Source of the DNA: a virus | DNA length: 63,545 nucleotides | Direction: 5' to 3' (one strand) | IMG/VR virus record: IMGVR_UViG_3300010155_000006 | Location: 1 to 63,545 of that record | Part shown: positions 1-6,064 of the stretch, in pieces | Position numbering within the stretch: position 1 is the stretch's first letter | Layout: every line of letters begins with the position of its first letter | Program-made: the position numbers and the translations under genes | The notes under the pieces: model-generated | The model's database searches: none | What the model saw: the letters and a program-made list of their open reading frames with translations, nothing else | Told to the model about the DNA's origin: nothing

Positions 1-1
1 A

Positions 2-235
2 GATTTAAAAACTTTATTGGATTCACGTTTCGTATTTTTTGACGAATACCTACCCATCCAAGGGAAAAACGGTAACAGGTCCAAAGGTCAAAGAGTTTTA
101 CAATTATTGAAAAAATATCCACAGGTAGAAGAAGTAGAATATTGGGAAGATAAAGATAAACATATTGTAGATGTGTTAGAAGTATTAGAAGCTTTTCCTG
201 ATATTAAAATTACAATTAATAAGATACCTACTTAA
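2..235 (+). CDS. HAD-like protein, 3' end only
   Basis: The reading frame is already open at the left edge, so this is the C-terminal part (about 77 codons) of a gene that begins outside the window; the internal TTG at 17 need not be a start. The tail has a run resembling the last motif of HAD-type phosphatases of the 'Swiss army knife RNA repair' kind: EYWEDKDKHI followed by a helix and a short strand. The catalytic Asp box would lie upstream and cannot be seen. It converges with, and overlaps by 8 bases, the minus-strand P-loop kinase. A kinase and a second HAD protein next door make nucleic-acid end processing a reasonable guess. Family assignment is tentative. Confidence 0.45.
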   Translation, partial: DLKTLLDSRFVFFDEYLPIQGKNGNRSKGQRVLQLLKKYPQVEEVEYWEDKDKHIVDVLEVLEAFPDIKITINKIPT

Positions 236-881
236 GTTGGTGTATCCTTCCCAACGGTCTTTCACTAGGAGCTAAATCCTGAGTATTATCAATTACCCAA
301 TAATTATCTACATACGGTACTAAATTTGAGACCGCATTTTTAACTTTATCGTGATAATCTACAACCATTTCTGGTGGTAAGCTCCTCTCTCTTTCTAGAT
401 TACGTTCTAAAGCTTTTTCTAATTCAGTTACGACATGAACAATACTCACAACGAATCCATTTTCTTCTGCAAGTTTTATAATATCTCTCATTACTTTTTC
501 TTGTCCTCCACCCGCGTCATAGACGATATTCGTAGGTTCTTTTCTTTCTGATTCTAAGAAGTTTTTTAGAAACTGAATGGTTACATTACGTGGGTCTGAA
601 GTGGTATGAGTTAAATCTAGAATTGTTTTATACCCCTCATCTGTGGATATAATTTCTTCCCAGTTATCTCCCCACAATTTTTTTGCTGTTGCTATTCTAT
701 AGTTGTCTACATTAAAGGGTTTAACATTATCTAAATCTATAAAATGTTGACTGACGTAACTTTTACCGGCACCGGGACCACCAGCTAAGATTACAAAATT
801 TCCATTAGGTTGGTTAAAGGTAACCATTTTGGCTTCCATTAACATTAAATTTTTCATTCTATTTATTTGTTCTACTAACAT
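228..881 (-). CDS. P-loop kinase (zeta-toxin / polynucleotide-kinase-like)
   Basis: Walker A motif AGGPGAGKS lies at residues 33-41 after a beta strand (NFVIL), with an Asp-rich segment (FNVDNYR) behind it, as in AAA_33 / zeta-toxin-type kinases that phosphorylate nucleic-acid ends, nucleosides or sugar nucleotides. A later strand-plus-helix segment with an Arg/Glu-rich patch (ERNLERERS) resembles a lid. Length, 217 aa, suits a single-domain kinase. The start is uncertain: the first ATG is at 881, but an internal ATG at 857 (MKNLMLMEA...) has a better A-rich leader and would give 209 aa. The gene is divergent from the HAD gene at 925 across a 43-base gap containing a perfect palindrome. The substrate cannot be told from sequence. 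Confidence 0.7.
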   Translation of the reverse strand: MLVEQINRMKNLMLMEAKMVTFNQPNGNFVILAGGPGAGKSYVSQHFIDLDNVKPFNVDNYRIATAKKLWGDNWEEIISTDEGYKTILDLTHTTSDPRNVTIQFLKNFLESERKEPTNIVYDAGGGQEKVMRDIIKLAEENGFVVSIVHVVTELEKALERNLERERSLPPEMVVDYHDKVKNAVSNLVPYVDNYWVIDNTQDLAPSERPLGRIHQLK

Positions 882-887
882 ACCTAC

Positions 888-905
888 TAATAAATATATT
901 TATTA
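888..905. promoter_or_regulatory. 18-bp perfect palindrome, possible divergent promoter
   Basis: TAATAAATATATTTATTA reads the same on both strands and sits between the divergent kinase and HAD genes. Each half contains the TATTTATT octamer that recurs upstream of other gene blocks in this window. On the + strand it ends 20 bases before the ATG at 925. On the - strand it ends 7 bases before the first ATG (881) or 31 bases before the internal ATG at 857. It could be a bidirectional promoter; an operator is the alternative. Confidence 0.45.
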
Positions 906-924
906 TGTAGAACTATAATTGTTT

Positions 925-1572
925 ATGAAAAGTTTAATAAAACAAATTCTTAATGAATACGCAAAAACTAATAGATTAATACTATTAGATGTGGACGACA
1001 CCCTCTTAAAACCAACTGGGGTATATATCTATAGAAAACTCCCAAGCGACTCACAGGAGGTAGCATTGACCCCTTACGAGTATGGTTTGGAACACGTAAC
1101 ACCCCAGACCAAACAATATTATGATTATCGGGATTTCATGAACCCTGAAAAAACTAGACAGTCCATTTCTCAGGCGGAACCCATAGTAGCAAATTTATCT
1201 ATAATGGATGATTTTATTAAACAAGGACATCAGATTGGGATTTTAACGGCGAGGTCCAACGAAGATATTGTCTATCAAGGTTTAAAGGATTGGTTGATGT
1301 ATAAAGATAAACGAGGAGACTTAATCCCCTTGGGGGACAGGTTAGAACGAGAGAATATATTTGCGGTTAATGATATTAAGAGGATGGAAGAGTTAGAAGC
1401 GGAAACGGATTACGAAAAAAAGGCTGAAGTCGTAGAAAGATTATTAACATCCTATGATGAGATTGTTTTTATAGACGATGATTTAAAGAATATTAAACAA
1501 ATGATGATACTAAAACGAGATTTACCAAAAGAATTAAGTAAAAAGTTATTTGTAATGCATGCTAAAGAATAA
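925..1572 (+). CDS. HAD-superfamily phosphatase
   Basis: The HAD nucleophile motif DVDDT is at residues 22-26 (Asp22 nucleophile, Asp24 general acid). Motif II is in the ILTARSNED segment and motif III in FIDDDLKNI near the C terminus, so all core HAD elements are present. Start is the ATG at 925 in preference to the TTG at 919. The N-terminal 12 residues (MKSLIKQILNEY) are basic and amphipathic and end in L-x-E, like capsid-targeting peptides cleaved by T4-type prohead proteases; the kinase next door has a similar beginning. HAD enzymes of this size remove phosphate from nucleotides, sugars or DNA/RNA 3' ends. With the adjacent kinase it may work on nucleic-acid ends; this is inference. Confidence 0.7.
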   Translation: MKSLIKQILNEYAKTNRLILLDVDDTLLKPTGVYIYRKLPSDSQEVALTPYEYGLEHVTPQTKQYYDYRDFMNPEKTRQSISQAEPIVANLSIMDDFIKQGHQIGILTARSNEDIVYQGLKDWLMYKDKRGDLIPLGDRLERENIFAVNDIKRMEELEAETDYEKKAEVVERLLTSYDEIVFIDDDLKNIKQMMILKRDLPKELSKKLFVMHAKE

Positions 1573-1580
1573 GCTTCTAA

Positions 1581-1588
1581 TATTTATA
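1581..1588 (+). promoter_or_regulatory. TATTTATA octamer in the 146-base gap before gp19
   Basis: TATTTATA lies 8 bases after the HAD gene stop. It is followed by AT-rich DNA with no convincing gene (only a 14-codon reading frame). It may be a second promoter for the tail-tube gene, 130 bases downstream, or chance in AT-rich sequence. The rest of the gap shows nothing else apart from the octamer at 1678. Confidence 0.25.
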
Positions 1589-1677
1589 TTATATAATGAA
1601 ATGGCTTTATGCTTTGCATATTATAATTTTAAAATATTAAAGTAAAGAGTTTTAATATCGGTTTTTGTAAAACTGTA

Positions 1678-1685
1678 TATTTATT
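1678..1685 (+). promoter_or_regulatory. Candidate late promoter upstream of tail tube gene
   Basis: TATTTATT ends 33 bases before the ATG of the gp19-like gene. It matches the octamer found before the genes at 925, 3912, 18292, 23250, 26964, 29350 and 53309. Confidence 0.4.
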
Positions 1686-1718
1686 AAGAAATAACACTAG
1701 AAAAACAAAAATATTACC

Positions 1719-2207
1719 ATGGCTGATTTATTAATGAAAATGCCCATACCGTATGAACCCAAAAAGAAAAATAGGTTTATTCTTAGATTTCCTTCATCGT
1801 TGGGTATTAATGAATGGTATGTGGAAACAACATCTGGACCACAGGTTACAGTTAATTCTGTAGAAATTCCTTTTTTAAATACTTCTACCTATGTTGCTGG
1901 TAGATTTGTATGGAATACAATAAATGTAACATTCAGAGACCCAATTGGTCCTTCGGCTGCACAAGCATTGATGGAATGGGTAAGATTACACGCGGAATCG
2001 GTAACAGGAAGAATGGGATATGCCGCAGGATACAAAAAAGACATTGATTTAGAGATGTTAGACCCTACAGGTGTAGTTGTAGAAAAATGGATTTTACAAG
2101 GAACATTCTTAACAGATGTTAACTTTGATAGTTTAGGATATAGTGATGATGCACTTGCTACCATTAGTGCGACTCTTCGACCAGATAGATGTATCTTAGT
2201 TTACTAA
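1719..2207 (+). CDS. 19: Tail tube protein, T4 gp19-like
   Basis: Polymerises into the inner tube of the contractile tail, through which DNA leaves the virion. At 162 aa it matches T4 gp19 (163 aa). The order of elements fits the tail-tube fold: an N-terminal strand after a Lys-rich stretch, a central hairpin (RFVWNTINVTF), a helix with the ALMEWV core, and a C-terminal run of strands (DIDLEMLDPTG, KWILQGTFLTDV, ALATISATLR). The ATG at 1719 follows an A-rich leader with no Shine-Dalgarno site, as elsewhere in the window. It is followed by a strong terminator. The tail sheath gene, expected beside it, is not in the window and probably lies to the left. Confidence 0.85.
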   Translation: MADLLMKMPIPYEPKKKNRFILRFPSSLGINEWYVETTSGPQVTVNSVEIPFLNTSTYVAGRFVWNTINVTFRDPIGPSAAQALMEWVRLHAESVTGRMGYAAGYKKDIDLEMLDPTGVVVEKWILQGTFLTDVNFDSLGYSDDALATISATLRPDRCILVY

Positions 2208-2236
2208 GAAATTAGACAAATTATAAAGACCTACAT

Positions 2237-2878
2237 TTAACCCACGCTTACAGGTGTGGGTTTTTTATTTAAAGGAGATTTATTTTCTTCTTTAGGATAC
2301 GGAAATTTACCCCACTTACATTTTAAATTTGAATCATAGATTAGTAGATAACGATGTTTACGAGCTCTAGGTCTCCACTCCCCCTTAAATCCTTTTACTG
2401 GTCCTCTTTGGTGTTTAGTGTAGGTTCCATCTCCATTATCGAACCAGAAATCCTTTTTCTTATCGGTTAGACCATAGTAACCAAAATTAGTAGCTTGATA
2501 GATATATCCATTATGGAATGATGAATCCGCATATGAAAGAAGTGCTCTTACAGTAATTTCTTTTCGGAGTAATTTAATACATTTTGATATAAACCATGAA
2601 AGTATGTTTTTTTGGGTAATATTTGGTCTTAAACATAGTCTCCCCAATTCAAAAATACCTTCTTGTTGGTCTCTGTTTAAACTAAAACACCCCTTTACTG
2701 TTTCAGGGACGGACGGCGAGTGAAAGACACACACCCCCACTAATACATTATTGGTAAATAATCCGAAATTGTACCCACATCTAAATCCTTTATTAATTTT
2801 AGATAGATAATGGTACTCTTCAAGTATAGACTTACACTCGGTTTTAGTTATTTTTTTTATGTTAAAATTTTTAATCAT
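2237..2878 (-). CDS. Mom-like DNA adenine hypermodification protein
   Basis: Resembles the Mom family of phage Mu, GNAT-fold enzymes that convert adenine in phage DNA to N6-carbamoylmethyladenine and shield it from restriction. Seen in the sequence: EEYHYLSK near residue 20, ELGRLCLRP (77-85) as the acetyltransferase core strand, then SYADSSFHNG (115-124) and YIYQATNFGYYG (125-136), and the RKHRYLLIY strand (173-181). The last pattern (SYAD, a His, YQA-N, Y-G, then KHRY) is what I recall of Mom proteins, and 213 aa suits the family. It is one of only two minus-strand genes here, and its 3' end encodes the opposing gene's terminator. A general GNAT acetyltransferase is the alternative; target specificity is not readable. 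Confidence 0.7.
   Translation of the reverse strand: MIKNFNIKKITKTECKSILEEYHYLSKINKGFRCGYNFGLFTNNVLVGVCVFHSPSVPETVKGCFSLNRDQQEGIFELGRLCLRPNITQKNILSWFISKCIKLLRKEITVRALLSYADSSFHNGYIYQATNFGYYGLTDKKKDFWFDNGDGTYTKHQRGPVKGFKGEWRPRARKHRYLLIYDSNLKCKWGKFPYPKEENKSPLNKKPTPVSVG
2239..2266 (+). terminator. Rho-independent terminator after tail tube gene
   Basis: A 9-bp stem (AACCCACGC pairing with GTGTGGGTT, one G-U pair) encloses a 6-base loop and runs into a T tract (TTTTTTATTT). It sits 32 bases after the gp19 stop and overlaps the last codons of the antisense Mom-like gene. Confidence 0.8.
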
Positions 2879-2882
2879 AGTG

Positions 2883-2890
2883 TATTTATA
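2883..2890. promoter_or_regulatory. TATTTATA / TATAAATA between divergent genes
   Basis: On the + strand this reads TATTTATA, 47 bases upstream of the gp26-like ATG. On the - strand it reads TATAAATA, the T4 late-promoter consensus, 4 bases upstream of the Mom-like ATG, which is too close to serve that start by the usual spacing. The + strand reading matches the other sites in the window and is preferred. Confidence 0.35.
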
Positions 2891-2937
2891 TAAAACATTG
2901 ACTTCTTAAAATATAAAATTAAATTTATAAAAAACAA

Positions 2938-3699
2938 ATGGACCCGAGCCACTATTCCGATATCAGCCAAATAAAAGTACCTTATGATGTAGTTAGTTTA
3001 CCATCACAGGGCATCTTTTATGTGAATAAAGTAAAAGAGGTAAAGATAACTTATCTTAATGCCTCGGATGAAAATTTGTTAAGTTCACCGAGTATTGTTA
3101 AATCAGGAAATTTAATTGATGGATTATTAAAGAGAAAAGTGGTAGGTGGGGAATTAAGAGTAGAGGAAATGTTAGACTGTGATAAACAGGCTCTTTTAAT
3201 ATTTTTACGAAACACCGCTTATGGACCCAGCTATGAATTCACTTTGACTGACCCAAAAACCAACACTAATTTTACCCACACACATGATTTAAGTAATGTA
3301 AAAATAAAAGATTTTACATTAAAAGCTGACAGTAATGGTGAATTTGATTATATATTTCCCCAGACGAAGAAAAAAATTAAGTTTAAATTTTTAAATTCAC
3401 AACAAGAGAATGAACTTACAAATTTAGACGAACAATACCACAATGGACAAATTACTCCAATAGCAACTCGCAGATTAGAACTTTTAATTCAAGAAATTGA
3501 AGGAGAAAGAGATTTAGGAAAACTTTCAGAAATGATACAAACGATGCCAATACGTGACTCACAGGAGTTTAAAAAATACGTTTGGAATAATCAACCGGGA
3601 CTAGATTTATCAGTTACGGTCAAAGCGCCATCAGGAGAAGATATCACGACATCAGTGGTGTTTGGCGCCCACTTTTTTCGCTCTTTCTTCGGAGTATAG
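2938..3699 (+). CDS. 26: Baseplate hub / tail assembly protein, T4 gp26-like
   Basis: Resembles the T4 base-plate family typified by gp26. The N terminus has the LPSQGIFYV box (families of this type carry LPS-G-YP), then a strand with KITYLNASDENLL, a short helical IDGLL, and DCDKQALLIFLRNTAYG, the D-R-L-L-R-YG motif. The C-terminal third is helical and charged. The gene lies between tail tube and tape measure, the place where tail-assembly chaperone genes are usually found. Its last 95 bases overlap an open +1 frame, and a TTT-TTT-CGC string seven codons before the stop could let ribosomes shift into it (see the frameshift feature). The unshifted product is 253 aa; the shifted product would be 310 aa. 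Confidence 0.7.
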   Translation: MDPSHYSDISQIKVPYDVVSLPSQGIFYVNKVKEVKITYLNASDENLLSSPSIVKSGNLIDGLLKRKVVGGELRVEEMLDCDKQALLIFLRNTAYGPSYEFTLTDPKTNTNFTHTHDLSNVKIKDFTLKADSNGEFDYIFPQTKKKIKFKFLNSQQENELTNLDEQYHNGQITPIATRRLELLIQEIEGERDLGKLSEMIQTMPIRDSQEFKKYVWNNQPGLDLSVTVKAPSGEDITTSVVFGAHFFRSFFGV

Positions 3700-3871
3700 G
3701 CAAGCTGTGCTCGATGAAATCTACTACCTAGTCAAACTCGCAAATTTTTCTCATAGTGACATTATGGAAATGCCTATATATGAACGTAGGTATTATATAG
3801 GGAAACTTACAGAAGAATTCGAGAAAAAAAGAGAAGCTACCGACCAAGCAAAAAACAAAAGTAGACTCTAG
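3662..3871 (+). CDS. Frameshift extension of gp26-like protein (tail assembly chaperone-like)
   Basis: The frame is open from 3605 and ends at 3871, in the +1 register relative to the gp26-like gene. Read from the TTG at 3662 it gives 69 aa; read by frameshift it adds 63 residues from 3680. The content looks real: a helix with LDEIYYLVKLANFSHSDI, then MPIYERRYYIGKLTEEFEKK, a pattern (mostly helical, M-P-x-x-x-R-R-x-x-x-x-K-L) that recurs in short phage proteins encoded just before the tape measure. The first ATG (3763) would remove half of it. I read it as the T part of a G/GT-type tail-assembly chaperone pair. Start codon or frameshift remains to be decided. Confidence 0.6.
   Translation: MAPTFFALSSEYRQAVLDEIYYLVKLANFSHSDIMEMPIYERRYYIGKLTEEFEKKREATDQAKNKSRL
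3673..3681 (+). other. Candidate +1 programmed frameshift site
   Basis: In frame 0 the codons are CAC-TTT-TTT-CGC. A Phe tRNA on the second TTT (3676-3678) can slip forward by one base onto TTC, its cognate codon. The waiting frame-0 codon CGC should be slow in an AT-rich genome. After the shift the next codon is GCT at 3680, and the +1 frame stays open to the TAG at 3869. The +1 frame has no ATG until 3763, yet its conserved-looking part starts well before that, so entry by frameshifting is more economical than an independent start. Confidence 0.55.
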
Positions 3872-3887
3872 AAAATTAATCCCCATC

Positions 3888-3895
3888 TATTTATT
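3888..3895 (+). promoter_or_regulatory. Candidate late promoter upstream of tape measure gene
   Basis: TATTTATT, 16 bases before the ATG at 3912, in a 40-base gap. It matches the recurrent octamer. Confidence 0.4.
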
Positions 3896-3911
3896 AATAA
3901 AACTATAGCTG

Positions 3912-6044
3912 ATGCCTAAAACTAATACGCAGATATACCAAGAAAATGAAGCCGCATTAAAAAAGGTAGGTGTATCTACCCTAGGGGTCTGGAATGCACT
4001 CGATGCAGACCAAAAGTTGCAGAAGCTTAATGAGGCCAAGGCAAAATCTATGACCTCTAATACAAATACGGGAAGTGCAAATAGTGCGGGTGCTCTTAAT
4101 AGTGCCCTTCCTGAATTAGATAAACTTCTAACTCGATATGATGCGTTAACTAACAAGCAGACTGTGATGCTTGAACTTTTGACTATAGCGGGGGAGGCCC
4201 TTGAACATGAGGCTAAAACTAGAAAAGCTATTGTCACTGAGTTAGGTCAAGTTGGGGTCCTACAACAACGTACCAATGCCCGTATCACTGAGGCAGAACA
4301 GACGACCGCAAAATGGGGGATTTCACAAGAGGACATTCTCAATACAGTTACTGCAATAGGAAAGGAAGTGGGAAGAAATATTTCTTTTACTGCAGACGAA
4401 ATAGACAGACTATCGGTATTCCAAAAAGCATTTAAACTTACTGAACATGAGGTTGCATCTATGGTTAAAATGTTCGACCAAATGGGTGACACCATTGGTA
4501 ACAATATAACCAAGGCTACGGAGATGGCTGATGTTGCAAGAATGATGGGTGTTAATATGGAAGCTTTCATGGAAAACATGGGGCAAAACATGAAAATGCT
4601 CAATCTTTATAATTTTGCAGATGGTGTAAAAGGATTTGCAAAAATGGCAGCCCAATCCGAACGATTAGGTCTGGGAATGGAGCAAGTAGCTGGTTTAGCT
4701 GAAAAGGTTATGGACCCAGAGGGGGCAATTGATTTAGCTGCACAATTACAAGTAATAGGTGGGGGATTTGGAGATTTAGCAGACCCAATGAAGTTAATGT
4801 ATATGGCCACCAATGATTTAGAGGGATTACAAGACGCAATAGTTGGTGTAGGAAAAGAGATGGTTGTTGTAGGTGAGAATGGGGAACTAATGTTCCCACC
4901 AACCGCACAACGACAATTAAGAGATATGGCCAAAGCTCTTGATATTCCTAAAGATGAGTTAGCGAATATGATAAAACTTCAAAAGAAGTTTGAAACCATT
5001 CAAAATCAGATGACGGGAGACCTATTAGGTGAATCTGAAGAAGTACAAAATTTTATTAGTAGTATCGCGAAACTTGGTAAAGGAGGAAAGTATGAAGTAG
5101 AAATAGAATCATTAGGGAAAGATGGGGAAATGGTTAAATCTTTCAAGAATATCAATGAACTACAAGGGAACGACATTAAGGACCTAGTGAAGATGCAAAA
5201 ACAGCAAAAGATGTCCGAAAAAGATGTTTTACGGGAACAAACAGGTCTTTTGGAAGCTATAAATAATAGTGTTGGGGCTATGAATAAAACCCTAACGCTC
5301 GGACTAATTAAGAACTTAGACCTATCTGAAATACAGACTTCGTTAGTTGGAAATGTAACAAGTGATAAATTTTTACCCGGAGGAATAGTTGCAGAAATAG
5401 GAGATGATATTAGTGAAGGAGTTAAAAAAGGAATGTTAGAATTAACAGGGGCAGAATCTTGGACAGATATGAAAGAGGGTATATTAGAATTAGGGGACAG
5501 CATAGAAAAATTACCCCAATTGAGTATAACGGCACTGGATAAAGCGTTAAATGGTGGTAATTTTATGATAGAACTGATGAAGGGACTCGGCATACGTACT
5601 GTAGAAAACTTAGAAATAAATGCAGATGGGGGATATAAATTTGATGATTTTGATATCAAACCAGACGGTACCCCAAAGTATGTTGTAGGTAATAAATCTG
5701 GTGGTGGTGGGGGAATAGGTGCCATCCAAACCCATGGCAATGACTGGATATCGGGTAGACTGAAACCAGAGATGGGTAGTACCGCAAGCTTAGCCGCTGC
5801 AGGTGGAGGGACTACTAAAACCCAAGTAGAATTAGTGGGCAACAAATCCATCAATATAACTTTAGAGAAAATGCCGTGGTTTACAATGGATGGGAAGAAT
5901 ATGTTTGGAAAAATAGTAAAGACTCTAAAAGAGTCCTCGGTGGCGGCACGTGCAATGAATAATGCATTACAAGAAGGTTCTAATACCGTAGCTCCTAATT
6001 ATCAAAATATGGACCCCCAAGCGTTTGGACCATTAAACACATAA
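3912..6044 (+). CDS. Tail tape-measure-like protein
   Basis: A 710-aa protein directly after the putative tail-assembly chaperone, which is where tape measures sit. It is rich in long helices: a heptad-like region over residues 55-120 (LPELDKLL through EHEAKTRKAI), then a conserved-looking tract with repeated GI/LT-x-x-E-x-x-x-hydrophobic units (ISQEDILNTVTAIG, LTEHEVASMVKMF, MNMEAFMENMG-like) of the kind seen in tape measures. A Gly-rich hinge (SGGGGGIGAIQ) is near residue 600, and the C-terminal part is short and amphipathic. There is no clear transmembrane segment and no peptidase or lysozyme motif. As a tape measure it would set tail length and be ejected with the DNA. Assignment rests on position and composition. 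Confidence 0.65.
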   Translation: MPKTNTQIYQENEAALKKVGVSTLGVWNALDADQKLQKLNEAKAKSMTSNTNTGSANSAGALNSALPELDKLLTRYDALTNKQTVMLELLTIAGEALEHEAKTRKAIVTELGQVGVLQQRTNARITEAEQTTAKWGISQEDILNTVTAIGKEVGRNISFTADEIDRLSVFQKAFKLTEHEVASMVKMFDQMGDTIGNNITKATEMADVARMMGVNMEAFMENMGQNMKMLNLYNFADGVKGFAKMAAQSERLGLGMEQVAGLAEKVMDPEGAIDLAAQLQVIGGGFGDLADPMKLMYMATNDLEGLQDAIVGVGKEMVVVGENGELMFPPTAQRQLRDMAKALDIPKDELANMIKLQKKFETIQNQMTGDLLGESEEVQNFISSIAKLGKGGKYEVEIESLGKDGEMVKSFKNINELQGNDIKDLVKMQKQQKMSEKDVLREQTGLLEAINNSVGAMNKTLTLGLIKNLDLSEIQTSLVGNVTSDKFLPGGIVAEIGDDISEGVKKGMLELTGAESWTDMKEGILELGDSIEKLPQLSITALDKALNGGNFMIELMKGLGIRTVENLEINADGGYKFDDFDIKPDGTPKYVVGNKSGGGGGIGAIQTHGNDWISGRLKPEMGSTASLAAAGGGTTKTQVELVGNKSINITLEKMPWFTMDGKNMFGKIVKTLKESSVAARAMNNALQEGSNTVAPNYQNMDPQAFGPLNT

Positions 6045-6064
6045 TATATAGATAAAAAAGAATC

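Noticed and set aside
1596-1640. 14-codon ATG frame (MKWLYALH...) after TATTTATA
   Set aside because: Too short, no conservation evidence; probably chance in AT-rich DNA.
3763-3871. 35-codon ATG-started gene in the +1 frame
   Set aside because: It would discard the conserved-looking helix encoded just upstream; entry by frameshift or a TTG start explains the frame better.
5006-5854. 282-codon open frame on the minus strand, antisense to the tape measure gene
   Set aside because: Low-complexity Pro/Ser/Ile-rich product without domains, fully antisense to a well-coded gene, and no A-rich leader; explained by codon bias on the opposite strand.
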